DNA of 64,000 bases from Roseiarcus sp963749715 (GTDB taxonomy: Bacteria; Pseudomonadota; Alphaproteobacteria; Rhizobiales; Beijerinckiaceae). Made by a program: the position numbers and the translations under genes. The number at the start of each line of letters is the position of its first letter. The first letter of the stretch is position 1. Of the stretch, positions 18,593-28,002 are shown piece by piece. The notes under the pieces are model-generated. The model did no database searches. It saw nothing but the letters and a program-made list of their open reading frames with translations, and was not told where the DNA came from. The stretch is from the NCBI GenBank assembly GCA_963749715.1, contig CAVVNR010000008.1:124001-188000 (forward strand), in the 5' to 3' direction.

Positions 18593-20077
18593 ATGGCGAC
18601 AGAGCGGACAAGGGCAAACCTCATCAAAGGCGCGACCGGCGATTGGGAAGTGATCGTCGGCCTTGAGGTCCACGCTCAGGTAACCTCGCGCTCGAAGCTG
18701 TTTTCCGGCGCTTCTGCGGCGTTCGGCGGCGAGCCCAACTCGCATGTCTCGCTGGTCGACGCCGCGATGCCAGGCATGCTGCCGGTCATCAATCGCGAAT
18801 GCGTGGCCCAGGCGGTCCGCACCGGCCTCGGCCTCAAGGCCAGGATCAATCTCCGCTCGACCTTCGACCGCAAGAATTATTTCTATCCCGACCTGCCTCA
18901 GGGCTACCAGATCTCCCAGTACAAGAGCCCGATCGTCGGCGAGGGAGAACTCCAGGTCGACCTTACCCCCGACACTTCCATCAGGGTCGGAATCGAGCGC
19001 CTGCATCTGGAGCAGGACGCGGGCAAGTCGCTGCACGACCAGTCGCCGACGATGAGCTTCGTCGACCTCAACCGGTCGGGGGTCGGCTTGATGGAGATCG
19101 TCTCCAAGCCCGACATGCGCTCGGCCGACGAGGCGAAGGCCTATGTCGGCAAGCTGCGCACCATCCTGCGCTACATCGGCTCGAGCGACGGAGATATGGA
19201 GAAGGGCAATCTGCGCGCCGACGTCAATGTCTCCGTGCGCCGCCCGGGCGAAGCGCTCGGTACGCGCTGCGAGATCAAGAACGTCAACTCCATACGCTTC
19301 ATCGGCCAGGCGATCGAAGCCGAGGCGCGGCGGCAGATCGCGCTCATCGAGGATGGCGGCAAGGTCGACCAGGAGACACGGCTCTTCGATCCGGCCCACG
19401 GCGAGACGCGCTCGATGCGCTCGAAGGAGGAGGCGCACGACTACCGGTATTTCCCCGACCCGGACCTCCTGCCGCTCGAGCTCGAGGAGGCCTTCGTCAA
19501 TGCGCTCGCCGCCGACCTGCCCGAGTTGCCCGACCCCAAGCGCGCGCGCTTCATCGCGGACTATGGCCTCTCGACCTACGACGCATCGATCCTCGTCGCC
19601 GAGCGGGAGACCGCGGATTTCTTCGAGGAGGCGGTTAGAGTTCGCCGCGTCAAGAGCGACGCGAAGGCGATCGCCAATTGGATCATGGGCGACCTCTCGG
19701 CTCACGCAAACGCCCGGAATCTCGCGGTCACCGAGACCAATGTGACCCCAGCGAACGTCGCTGAACTCGTGGGGTTGATCAGCGAGGGAACCATCTCCGG
19801 CAAGATCGGCAAAGACCTCCTGACCATGGTCGTCGACTCGGCCGCCGAGAGATTGCTTCCCATCGTCGAGGCGCGCGGCCTGCGCCAAGTGACGGACGCA
19901 GGCGCGATCGACAGCGCCGTCGATGAGGTCATCGCAGCCTATCCCGACAAGGCGGAGCAGGCGAGAACGAAGCCTGGGATGTTGGGCTGGTTCGTGGGTC
20001 AGGTGATGAAGTCGAGCGGCGGCAAGGCCAATCCGCAAGCGGTGAGCGACGCGCTCAAGAAGCGCCTCGGCGTCTGA
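18593..20077 (+). CDS. gatB: Asp-tRNA(Asn)/Glu-tRNA(Gln) amidotransferase subunit B
   Basis: A 494-residue GatB, the kinase-like subunit that phosphorylates the misacylated tRNA and transfers ammonia to it. Family hallmarks include WEVIVGLEVHAQV near the start, FDRKNYFYPDLPQGYQISQ, the RADVNVSVRRPG segment and the C-terminal GatB/YqeY helical domain that binds tRNA (GKIGKDLLTM, PGMLGWFVGQVMKSSGGKAN). With this operon the cell presumably lacks a canonical GlnRS and/or AsnRS. Last gene of gatCAB. Confidence 0.97.
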   Translation: MATERTRANLIKGATGDWEVIVGLEVHAQVTSRSKLFSGASAAFGGEPNSHVSLVDAAMPGMLPVINRECVAQAVRTGLGLKARINLRSTFDRKNYFYPDLPQGYQISQYKSPIVGEGELQVDLTPDTSIRVGIERLHLEQDAGKSLHDQSPTMSFVDLNRSGVGLMEIVSKPDMRSADEAKAYVGKLRTILRYIGSSDGDMEKGNLRADVNVSVRRPGEALGTRCEIKNVNSIRFIGQAIEAEARRQIALIEDGGKVDQETRLFDPAHGETRSMRSKEEAHDYRYFPDPDLLPLELEEAFVNALAADLPELPDPKRARFIADYGLSTYDASILVAERETADFFEEAVRVRRVKSDAKAIANWIMGDLSAHANARNLAVTETNVTPANVAELVGLISEGTISGKIGKDLLTMVVDSAAERLLPIVEARGLRQVTDAGAIDSAVDEVIAAYPDKAEQARTKPGMLGWFVGQVMKSSGGKANPQAVSDALKKRLGV

Positions 20078-20635
20078 CTCTCAGCCGAATCACTTGCAGC
20101 GAATCACTTGATTCGCGGCGCGATTCGCGCGCCGCGCCGCGTGATTGCAATGTCTCGACGACAAAAATGTGATGACGTCGATGAAGAAAAATTCGATTGC
20201 GAGAAGCGTGCGCGCCGTTTCGATTTGGTACGCCCGCTGCGGTCGAACGCTGGGCTTCTCGCATGGTCTGGCGCGCCCGAGACCGGTGCTGCAAGCGCAA
20301 GAACTGGCTTGCAATCAAACAGTGCCGATCCTCGGAGAAGCCTGTAAAATATCGGCAGAGCGGGAATCGGCGCGCCCATGTGCGTCGCGACGCGCGCGTG
20401 CATCGCGCGGTCGCGCGGTCGCCTTGCCGCGCTCACAAGCGGCGCGCGCAAGCCCTCTCGTCAGTGAACATCCGGGGTCCGAGCTCGCGCGATAATTCGA
20501 TAGTCACGGCGCTCGGCGCGTATTGCGCGCGTGTGCAACTCTTGCGTGGAATCAAAACGAATGTACTTTCGCGCCTGCAATCTGCGTCGCGCGAAAATTC
20601 GCAATCGGCGCAGGCGATTGAGAGGGACGCGATAC
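20078..20635. other. Intergenic region downstream of gatB
   Basis: About 560 bases without a supported gene. Just after gatB there is a GC-rich hairpin (GCGGCGCG with CGCGCCGC, near 20114-20135) and a tandem GAATCACTTG at 20086-20110. The hairpin lacks a T-run, so terminator function is uncertain. The right part likely holds the promoter of the H1-like gene. Confidence 0.45.
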
Positions 20636-20908
20636 ATGCCGAAAGCTGCTACCAAGAAGACGGCGAAGAAGTCCGCCGCCAAGAAGCCCGCAAAGAAATC
20701 GGCCCGCAAGGTGGTCGCGAAGAAGGCGACACGCAAGGGCGCGGTCAAGAAAGCCTCCGCGAAGAAGACCTCCGCGAGAAGGACAGCGGCGAAGAAGTCC
20801 GCCGGCAAGAAGTCTGCGGCGAAAAAATCGGCCGCCAAACGGGCGCCGGCCAAGCGCAAGAAAGCTATGCCTATGCCCCCATCGTCAGAACCGTCGCCTG
20901 CCGCCTGA
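20636..20908 (+). CDS. Histone H1-like Ala/Lys-rich DNA-binding protein
   Basis: A 90-residue protein made almost wholly of KKS/AKK/ARK repeats (for example AKKSAAKKPAKKSARK), like the C-terminal domain of histone H1 and bacterial Hc1/Hc2-type proteins. Such proteins coat and condense DNA without a folded domain. It ends in a short acidic-neutral tail MPMPPSSEPSPAA. The ATG at 20636 is supported by GAGAGGGA upstream. Repeat length varies between strains in this family through slippage. It stands alone between gatB and tRNA-Ser. Confidence 0.85.
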   Translation: MPKAATKKTAKKSAAKKPAKKSARKVVAKKATRKGAVKKASAKKTSARRTAAKKSAGKKSAAKKSAAKRAPAKRKKAMPMPPSSEPSPAA

Positions 20909-21401
20909 TCGGCTTACGCGTTCCGACGTATAGGCTGATCAGGCGCGGTCGCCGGAGGTTTGGCCTCGCCTGATCAGCCCCTTGGCGCTTTACGCCGGGA
21001 CTCTCGGCGAGTGAGTTCGAGTTGCCCGAGCGCTGGCTTGGCGTCTAAACACGAAGGGGCAATCGTGAGTTGCGCGGCTTGGCCGTGGGATCAAATGCGT
21101 CGCGCTTGCTGGCCGGGCCGGATCTTTAGCCTTCCAACATTGGGCTTCGACATCGGCGCGCGAATGCGCCGGCATCTGGCGGATCGGCAGGAGACTGCGA
21201 ACCAGCGCATGCGGCCTCGCTCGCGCCGTCTCGTTGCGTCCCGCGGTGCAACGACGCGCCGCTCGCCGCCAACGACGCTGGAATCTGTCGACGGACCAGG
21301 AACCGCGACATCGTTCGGCAAGCGCGGGCCAAGCTTGAGCGCCGACCTCTTGCAATGGCGGGAAGCGTCGGGCATATGTCGCGGCGCACCTTTCGTGCGC
21401 G
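20909..21401. other. Intergenic region before tRNA-Ser
   Basis: About 490 bases without a supported gene. Repeated GATCAGG/CCTGATC segments at 20906-20980 could form alternative hairpins that end transcription of the H1-like gene. The rest shows nothing recognisable. Confidence 0.4.
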
Positions 21402-21495
21402 GGAGACGTGGCCGAGAGGCTAAAGGCGGCGGTTTGCTAAACCGTTATAGGGTTGTAAAGCTCTATCGAGGGTTCGAATCCCTCCGTCTCCGCCA
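21402..21495 (+). tRNA. tRNA-Ser (anticodon GCT)
   Basis: A class II tRNA with a long variable arm: acceptor GGAGACG/CGTCTCC, D-arm GGCCGAGAGG, anticodon loop TGCTAAA, variable arm around TATAGGG to CTCTATC, T-arm GGTTCGAATCC. CCA is encoded at 21493-21495. It reads AGU and AGC codons. An IS481 element begins about 25 bases after its 3' end. Confidence 0.97.
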
Positions 21496-22724
21496 CTTCA
21501 GAACATGTCCGACCCGGACAGATAGGTGACACTCCCTACCTAAAGACATGGGTGACAACCTCGGGCCGAACGGGTTGTCGAGGGGTTGCAGGGTTTTCTG
21601 CTCCAGATCGATGAAGCCGAGATCGTAACTCATAAAGCTGACGAGCCAAATATCCTCGTCGACTTCCTTGATTCCGAGGCGCTGGCCGGCGAGGACGGTT
21701 GAGACGTTGATGCGTTTTCGGTGCATGCAGATTCGACCGCAGGCGGTGACGAGGACGTCGCGGTCATGCAGGGGATATGTGAGTTCGGGTAACCCCGCGT
21801 AGGGTCGGGGCGAGGGCGCGTAATGTTCCGAGGGGGTCTTCATGGCGAGGGCTTCGTGGGGCCTTTCGCCGTTGAACTCCCTCATGAACTCATCGAATTT
21901 GGCTTGCTGTTGCAAGGCGTCATGCCGGGCGGGCGGGTCGCTTCCTTCTTCAGGGTCAGATGCATGCGCTCGTGGCGGCCGTTTTGCTGGGGATGGCCGG
22001 GCTTGATGCGCTCGATGGCGATGCCCAGGCGCAGCCACCAAACGGAGAGTCTGGAGAGGTTAAAGAGGCCGTTGGGACTTGCGAAGGGCACGCCATTGTC
22101 GGAGCGAATGGCCAACGGCAAGCCTCGCTGGCGAAAGAGCTGTTCGAAGGCGGTGATGGCGGGATCTTCGCGCGTGGATTCGAGCGCTTCGCAGAGCAGC
22201 AGAAATCGCGAGGCGTGGTCGGTCACGGTAAGGGGATAGCAATAGCGTCCATCGCCGAGCTTGAACTCGCCCTTGAAGTCGGCGCACCAAAGCGCGTTGG
22301 GGGCGCTGGCTTCGGACAGGGACGTCCCCGCGGCGCGACGGCGCGGGCGGCCCATGGGCTTGACCAGATCGCGGCGGCATAGAACCGCGCGGATCGTGCT
22401 CTTGGCGGGAATACGAAAATCACCGTCGAGCTTGCGCACCAGAAGTTCGCGGATTTTGCGGGCGCCCCAGTGAGGTTTTTCCCGCTTGCAGGCGGTGATG
22501 AGGCTTTCGATCTGCGGCGGCAGCTGGTTGGCGTAACGCACCGGACGCCGCGATCGATCGCTCAGCGCCTCGAGGCCGTGATCCTTATAGCGATCGAAGA
22601 TCTTGTAACCGGTCTTGCGCGAGATGCCGAACTCCCGGCAAACCTCGCTCATCGCCTCGCCCTCCAAAAGTCGGGCGACAAACCGAAGACGCTCGTCCAT
22701 AACCGAACACTCCTTCCAGGGCAT
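21463..22724 (-). pseudogene. IS481 family transposase, frameshifted
   Basis: The protein begins MPWKECSVMDERLRFVARLL with an N-terminal helix-turn-helix (CREFGISRKTGYKIFDRY) and an rve-type DDE core: Asp in ALWCADFKGEF, Asp in AIRSDNGVPFA and Glu in NGRHERMHLTL. At about 21935, in a GGGC tandem run, the frame shifts; the sense continues as HDALQQQAKFDEFMREF to the C-terminal FNPFGPRLSPMS-type end. The usual stop after PMS is missing, so the open frame runs on through the IS end into tRNA-Ser (giving RRDSNPR). The frameshift should inactivate the transposase unless it is an assembly error or is bypassed by slippage. Confidence 0.8.
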
Positions 22725-22797
22725 CGACACCTCCCGCCAAGCATGCCTGGCGGGAGGTGTCACCCATGTGTCCGGTACAAACTGTCACCTATGTCTC
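21519..22797 (-). mobile_element. IS481 family insertion sequence
   Basis: About 1.28 kb. Terminal inverted sequences are seen as GACAGATAGGTGACA at the left and, on the other strand, GAGACATAGGTGACA at the right. Both ends also carry an internal ACATGGGTGACA. The transposase gene fills the interior on the minus strand. No clear target-site duplication was found, and the exact ends are uncertain by a few bases. It sits directly downstream of tRNA-Ser. Confidence 0.85.
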
Positions 22798-22962
22798 GGG
22801 CCGCTCATATATAGATCAATGACTTATTATGATCAGCATAGCAGATCGGTCCACAAATCAGTCCACAAGGACGACTGCTTTGCGCCCGTCCGGGATAGCG
22901 CCCGCGCTGCGAGCGCGTGTGTAGGTCTAGTATGGAGTGATCGTCTGAGACCAGTATAGACC

Positions 22963-23400
22963 ACTACGGGTCCTGGCTTGACTAATGTGCTCACGGGAAT
23001 GCTCGCCGCGCGCGGCGAGGGCGCCAAAATCGTCCTGGTGTCGGCCTGCACCACGGCGGCGCATCCTGGGAGAGGAGCGATCCAGGAAACCGACAAAATG
23101 ACTCACTTGGCGACCGTCATCGAATCTGTTGGTTCGTTGCCTCAGGTCTTTCGCCGCGTGGCCAATGGCTTGGCGCGACCCGGAGGTTTCGTTTGTCACT
23201 TGTCGGTCCCGACCGGCTTGCAGACGATGGCTCTGACAAGCCCGATGCCGGGTTTCATAGCGGCCGCGTCGCCCAATCGTCCAGATGACGCCGTGGCCGA
23301 AAGATGCGCGGCGCTGCTGACGGAAGGGCCCCCGAAGAGCCAGAAACCATTTCGAACCGGCGATCCGCCCACCCGCCCAACACCCGTAGCCTATGGACTA
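22963..23400 (+). pseudogene. Relic of a thiamine-diphosphate enzyme (acetolactate-synthase-like)
   Basis: From a stop codon at 22957 the frame reads GPGLTNVLTGMLAARGEGAK, the conserved pyrimidine-binding region of TPP enzymes, then VFRRVANGLARPGGFVCHL, and later PNRPDDAVAERCAALLTEGP, which resembles the start of the central domain. Both N-terminal catalytic parts and the PP-binding domain are missing, and a segment between the first two blocks appears deleted. About 20-25% of a normal gene remains. It lies right of the IS481 element, in what looks like a degraded stretch. The right limit is approximate, and 23400-23671 holds nothing recognisable. Confidence 0.6.
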
Positions 23401-23671
23401 TACGCAGGAACAAGCCCCTCTTGCAACGAGGAACCTGTCGAGGGGTTGTGGTTCCGGAATCAGCGCGGAGGCGCTGTTCTACGGCATCAGCCTTGCGGGT
23501 CGACGCCTTGCCGGACGCTCTCGCCCTTGCCCGGCGCGCTCTGGATCAAGGGACATCAAAAGCATCAATCCGAGCGTGAATTGACTTGACTTCGTTCGGT
23601 TTGGTCGAATTATGCGGACAATTGGATTTTGCAGCGGACCTGCTGGGCGAGGACATTAGGACGTTCCGAAA

Positions 23672-24427
23672 TTGCGCCATTTGCAATTGATCGTCGTTGC
23701 GGTTTGCGCGTTCGCGGCGAGCGTCGCCGGGGCGGCCGCGCAGGAGCATATCGGCTCGGCCGCCGCGGCGCATAATGACGTAACGCGCGAGCTTGCGGGC
23801 GCGGCGTCGCCTCTGGCGGTCGGAGACTCGGTCTTTCGCAACGAAATCGTGCGGACGGGATCGGATTCGACCGCCAAGCTCGTCTTCCTCGATTCGACCA
23901 ATCTGGGGGTGGGTCCGGTTTCGCGGGTGACGCTCGACCAGTTCGTCTACGTCGGCGAGTCGAACGGGCAGAAAATGACGGTCAATCTCGCCAAGGGCGT
24001 CTTTCGATTCACCACCGGCGCGCTCGACAAGAAGGCCTATGAAATTACCACGCCGACCGCCGCCATCGGAGTGCGCGGCACCGTGCTTGACATCGGCATA
24101 CAGGGCCCGTCGACCCGGGTGACGCTGGTCGAGGGCCAGGCGCTGGTCTGTCCACGCCGGCCGGGAGTGAGCTTCCAGGAGCAGGAGCGCAATTGCACGA
24201 AGGCCGCGGGCGGCGTCGGCGGGCCGCGCTGCGATTGCGTCGATCTGAGGAATGTCGGCCAGACGGCGCAGGTCAAGAAGACCGGGGGCTCCAACCAGGC
24301 GAGCCTGACCTCGAACGCGGTCAATTTTGCTTCGCTCTGCGCCGGGGATTCTTCGCTGTGCTCCGGGAGCAGCTACGCATCCAATAGCGGCGGCGGCTTC
24401 GCCTCGGGCGTGCTCTGCGGACGCTGA
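23672..24427 (+). CDS. FecR domain-containing secreted protein
   Basis: A 251-residue protein with a signal peptide (VVAVCAFAASVAGAAAQ) and a FecR-type beta domain. Residues 45-150 show the typical course: ASPLAVGDSVFRNEIVRTGS, a STNLGVGPVSRVTLDQFVY turn, TGALDKKAYEITTPTAAIGVRGT and VTLVEGQALV. Free-standing FecR domains of this kind in proteobacteria are exported and lack the N-terminal anti-sigma region. The last 80 residues have six cysteines, which would suit disulfides in the periplasm. Start is a TTG at 23672 with AGGACG upstream; no ATG precedes the signal peptide. No sigma factor gene lies nearby. Confidence 0.85.
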   Translation: MRHLQLIVVAVCAFAASVAGAAAQEHIGSAAAAHNDVTRELAGAASPLAVGDSVFRNEIVRTGSDSTAKLVFLDSTNLGVGPVSRVTLDQFVYVGESNGQKMTVNLAKGVFRFTTGALDKKAYEITTPTAAIGVRGTVLDIGIQGPSTRVTLVEGQALVCPRRPGVSFQEQERNCTKAAGGVGGPRCDCVDLRNVGQTAQVKKTGGSNQASLTSNAVNFASLCAGDSSLCSGSSYASNSGGGFASGVLCGR

Positions 24428-24497
24428 GGACCAAGGCGGATCGCGCCTGAACGGCTGAGCGATCGACGCGTCCCGCCCGCTCCCTCGACTTAACTCG

Positions 24498-26009
24498 GTG
24501 TTATTGCGGCTTTGGCAGGCTCCGGCGATGTCTTTCGCCCTGCCGTTTGCCCGCTCCTTAAGCGATGAGGGCGCCGAGGCGCGCATCGCCGGGCTTGGCC
24601 TCGCCGCAATCGCAATCGCTCTGTTCGCGCTTGCAGTCTTCTCGCCCGCTGTGCTCGGCGATGGCGACACCTTTTCGCATCTCGCGACGGGCGAATGGAT
24701 CATCGCCCACGGCGCCCAGCCGCGGACGGACCCGTTCAGCCATTCGATGGCGGGCGCGCCGTGGGTCGCGCACGAATGGCTGTCCGAACTGCTGCTGGCG
24801 CTCGCCTTCCGCCTCGGCGGCTGGGACGGCGTCGTGCTCCTGACCGGCGCCGCCGCGGCGAGCGCGGCGCTGATCGTGGGCTTCACCGCCGCGCGCGACC
24901 TTCGCGGCGCGCCGCTGATCGCGACCGTCGGGCTCGGGCTTGGGCTCATGACGGCGAGCCTGCTCGCGCGCCCGCACATGCTGGCGCTGCCGATCGCGGC
25001 CGGATGGAGCGCCGGCCTCCTCGCCGCGCGCGACCGCGCCCGCGCTCCGCCGCTCGCGCTCGCCGCGCTGATGACCCTGTGGGCGAACATGCATGGCGGC
25101 TTCATCTTCGGCCTCGCGCTGATCGGGCCGTTCGCGCTCGAGGCGCTGTCGGAAGCGCCCGCCGGCGCGCGTCTCGCAACGGCAGGCGCCTGGACGCTGT
25201 TCGGCCTCGCCGCGCTCGCCGCCGCGCTCATCAATCCGTACGGCGTCGAAGCGCTCGCCTTGCCATTCCGTCTGATGGGGATCGAGAACCTGTCGCGCAT
25301 CAGCGAGTGGCGTCCGCAGGACTTCAGCCACCCCGGAACGATGGAGCTGGCGCTGCTTGCGCTAATCGCCCTCGCGTTGACCCGGCCGTTCGCGACGCCG
25401 CCGATCCGCGCGGCGCTCCTGGTCGCGCTCGTCGCCATGGCGCTGCAGCATTCACGCCATCAGGTGCTGCTCGCGATCCTGGCGCCGATGCTGCTCGCGG
25501 GGCCGATCGCGGCGGCGATCGGCGGCGGCCGCATCGTCGAGGAGGCGCGGCGCACAGCGACGACCGCGCTCGCGGCGACCATCGCGGCGGCGCTCCTGAT
25601 CGGCGGAGCGCGGCTGATGGCCCCGATCGAGCGCGTCGATGGCGCCGTCGCGCCGATCTCCGCTCTCGAAGCGGTCCCGCTCCCGCTCAGGGCGAAGCCG
25701 GTGCTCAACGACTATGGCTTCGGCGGCTTTCTGATCTTCTCGCGCGTGCGGCCGTTCATCGACGCCCGCGCCGAACTCTACGGCGACCCGATGCTGAGCC
25801 TCTACAGCAAGCTCCAGGCGGGCGATCCCGCGACAATCGAGAGCACCCTCAAGCGCTACGACATCGCCTGGACGATCTTCCCGCCCGACGCCCGGATCGT
25901 CGCCATCCTCGACCGCGCTCCGGGCTGGCGGCGCCTCCATGCCGATGGCGTCGCGGTCGTCCAAGTGCGGGAAGACGCGGAGGTCGACCCGGGACTGAGG
26001 GGCGATTAG
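24498..26009 (+). CDS. Large integral membrane protein of unknown function
   Basis: A 503-residue protein with about ten membrane helices and a soluble C-terminus of about 110 residues. After the first helix comes LGDGDTFSHLATGEWIIAHG and a HEWLSELLLALAFRLGG segment, a pattern seen in uncharacterised glycosyltransferase-like (PMT/GT-C fold) membrane proteins, where the acidic DGD could act in catalysis. The C-terminal part LNDYGFGGFLIFSRVRPFID supports the same group. The likely start is ATG 24528 (MSFALPFARS); GTG 24498 gives 10 more residues. It follows the FecR gene in the same direction by 70-100 bases. Sugar transfer is inferred, not shown. Confidence 0.7.
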   Translation: MLLRLWQAPAMSFALPFARSLSDEGAEARIAGLGLAAIAIALFALAVFSPAVLGDGDTFSHLATGEWIIAHGAQPRTDPFSHSMAGAPWVAHEWLSELLLALAFRLGGWDGVVLLTGAAAASAALIVGFTAARDLRGAPLIATVGLGLGLMTASLLARPHMLALPIAAGWSAGLLAARDRARAPPLALAALMTLWANMHGGFIFGLALIGPFALEALSEAPAGARLATAGAWTLFGLAALAAALINPYGVEALALPFRLMGIENLSRISEWRPQDFSHPGTMELALLALIALALTRPFATPPIRAALLVALVAMALQHSRHQVLLAILAPMLLAGPIAAAIGGGRIVEEARRTATTALAATIAAALLIGGARLMAPIERVDGAVAPISALEAVPLPLRAKPVLNDYGFGGFLIFSRVRPFIDARAELYGDPMLSLYSKLQAGDPATIESTLKRYDIAWTIFPPDARIVAILDRAPGWRRLHADGVAVVQVREDAEVDPGLRGD

Positions 26010-26018
26010 GCGCGCGAC

Positions 26019-26117
26019 TTGGAATTTCTTTGATTTCCTCGGAAAATCCTTGAAGAGCGCTTGGAATTGTTTGGAAAGCGCTTGGATATTCCTTGGATAC
26101 CCTTGGATTTCCTTTTC
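26019..26117. repeat. Degenerate tandem repeat of a TTGGA(N)4-5CC unit
   Basis: Nine imperfect units of 9-12 bases, for example TTGGAATTTC, TTGAAGAGCGC, TTTGGAAAGCGC, TTGGATATTCC, TTGGATACCC and TTGGATTTCC. The stretch is AT-rich against its surroundings and follows the membrane protein gene by 10 bases. The remaining bases to 26267 are not coding. Confidence 0.7.
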
Positions 26118-26267
26118 CGGATCGAGCCTTTTCAATGGGTTCCTCCGACCCCTAGGCAAAAAATATTTTATGGGCCCTTCTGCAGAGAAGAAGGCGCCGG
26201 AAAGGCGGTTAATGACCCTCGCGCAGACGAGGCGGCGTCCGCCTGTTGAGCAGCAAGGAATTGGCTG

Positions 26268-28002
26268 GTCGATTGGTAACTGGGGCAGATTCCCGGGCGG
26301 AAAGGAAGCGTTAACGGAAGGGTGATTCAAGCGGGGAATGTCGTCTTTCCCGGCTGATTTGCTTGAACGGATGAGCGCGGCCGAGTTGATCGGCGTGGTT
26401 CGGGATTTGATAGGGGAGGTGGGACGTCTGCGTTCGGAGAACGAGAAGCTGAGCCAAACGGTTTCGGCGCTGCGGGTTGAGAACCAGGGGTTGAAAGACG
26501 AGGTCGCGCGGCTGAAGCATTTGCCGCCGCGTCCGCCCCACCAGCCTTCGGGGATGGAGAAGGCGACGGATCGGACCGAGGGGGAGAAGGGCGAGGGGTC
26601 GAAGCGGCGGCGGGGTCCGGGCGTCTCCAGGCTTTCGATTGATCGGACGGTGACGCTGACGGTCGAGGCCCCGGCGGGGTCGCAGCGCAAGGGATACGAG
26701 GAGATCATCGTTCAGGATCTGATGCTGAGGGCCGAGACGACGCTCTATCGGCGTGAGCGCTGGGAGACCCCGGCGGGAGAGCGGCTGATCGCGCCGCTTG
26801 ATGCGGGGATCATCGGCGGCTGCGGCCCGCATCTGCATCGGCTCGTGCTGATGCTCTATTTTGAGGGCCAGATGACCTGCGAACGGATCGTGGCGCTCCT
26901 GGCGGGGATTGGCCTTGCGATCTCCAAGCGGCAGGTGGTTCGGCTCCTGAGCGCGAAGCTGGCGCGGTTCAGAGAGGAGGACGAGGCGGTGTTGCGGGCG
27001 GGGCTCGCCGGCGCGCCGTTCGTCACCGTCGACGACACCGGGGCGCGCCACGCCGGCAAGGGCTGCTTTACCACCCACATCGGCTCCGACCGGTTCGCGG
27101 CCTTCCGCACCGGGCCGAGCAAATCGCGCCTGGCTTTTCTCGGCCGTCTGCTCGGCGGGGCGGCGCGCTATGTGATCAACGCCGCGGCGATCGCCTATAT
27201 GCGCGACGGCAACCTGCCGCGTGACGTCATCAACCGGCTGGCCGGCCATGCCTCGCGGGATTTTCCCACCCACGAGCAATGGATGAGCCACTTGCGCGCC
27301 CTCGGCCTGACGGATTTCAGGGTCACGCCCGATCCGGTGCGGGTCGCCAGCGAAGCCGCGCTGTGGGGGGCGATCGAAGACGCAGGCCTGCTCGGCGGCG
27401 CGGTCGTCGTCTCCGACGACGCCGGCCAGTTCCGCATTGGCGAGCATGCGCTGTGCTGGGTTCACGCCGAGCGGCTCATTCACAAGCTCCTCCCCGCCAA
27501 CGACAAGCAACGCAACGCCGTCGAGGTCGCCAGGCGGATGGTCTGGTGGCTCTACCGACAGCTCAAAGACTTCAAGCGCAGGCCCGACCCGAGGAAGGCC
27601 GCCGAACTGAGCGCCCGCTTCGACCGCATCTTCAAGCGCCGGACCGGTTACGCCACGCTCGACCGTCTGTTGAGACGCCTGCTCGGGCGCAAGGACGAAC
27701 TCTTGCGCGTCCTCGACCGGCCCAACATCCCTCTCAACACCAACGCCTCCGAAAACGACATCCGCGCCTTCGTCATCAAACGCAAAATCTCCGGCGGAAC
27801 CGTCAGCGAAAAAGGACGCCAAGCCCGAGACGTCATGCTCGGCCTCGCCAAAACCTGCAAGAAACTCAAAATCCCGTTCTTCGACTACCTCGGAGCCCGC
27901 CTCGGCATCTCCGGACAAGCCATCCCCAGCCTCGCCTCGCTCGTTAAACCTAACTCGACCTGAACAACCTCGCCCGGGAATCTGCCCCAGTTACGTCGAT
28001 TG
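26268..28002 (+). mobile_element. Intact IS66-type insertion with 8-bp target duplication
   Basis: The element spans 26276-27994 (1719 bp). Its ends are perfect 24-bp inverted repeats (starting GTAACTGGGGCAGATTCCCG) at 26276-26299 and 27971-27994. The flanks carry the direct repeat GTCGATTG at 26268-26275 and 27995-28002, the 8-bp duplication typical of IS66. Only the large transposase is present; the tnpA and tnpB genes of longer IS66 members are absent, as in the short ISBst12-like group. The exact ends and duplication indicate a recent insertion. Confidence 0.95.
26338..27963 (+). CDS. IS66 family transposase
   Basis: A 541-residue TnpC-like transposase. It has an N-terminal coiled coil (about residues 15-65, VGRLRSENEKLSQTVSALR), a basic linker, and a DDE core with Asp in FVTVDDTGARH, Asp in VVVSDDAGQF and Glu in NTNASENDIRAF. 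SGGTVSEKGRQARDVML is another family motif. The frame is intact with no interruption, so the element may still be able to move. Confidence 0.95.
   Translation: MSSFPADLLERMSAAELIGVVRDLIGEVGRLRSENEKLSQTVSALRVENQGLKDEVARLKHLPPRPPHQPSGMEKATDRTEGEKGEGSKRRRGPGVSRLSIDRTVTLTVEAPAGSQRKGYEEIIVQDLMLRAETTLYRRERWETPAGERLIAPLDAGIIGGCGPHLHRLVLMLYFEGQMTCERIVALLAGIGLAISKRQVVRLLSAKLARFREEDEAVLRAGLAGAPFVTVDDTGARHAGKGCFTTHIGSDRFAAFRTGPSKSRLAFLGRLLGGAARYVINAAAIAYMRDGNLPRDVINRLAGHASRDFPTHEQWMSHLRALGLTDFRVTPDPVRVASEAALWGAIEDAGLLGGAVVVSDDAGQFRIGEHALCWVHAERLIHKLLPANDKQRNAVEVARRMVWWLYRQLKDFKRRPDPRKAAELSARFDRIFKRRTGYATLDRLLRRLLGRKDELLRVLDRPNIPLNTNASENDIRAFVIKRKISGGTVSEKGRQARDVMLGLAKTCKKLKIPFFDYLGARLGISGQAIPSLASLVKPNST

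Noticed and set aside
20909..21401. Integrative element at tRNA-Ser
   Set aside because: No integrase and no second copy of the tRNA 3' end was found; the neighbour is only an IS481 element.
21463..21544. C-terminal extension of the IS481 transposase ending RRDSNPR
   Set aside because: This is read-through into tRNA-Ser, a common false protein end.
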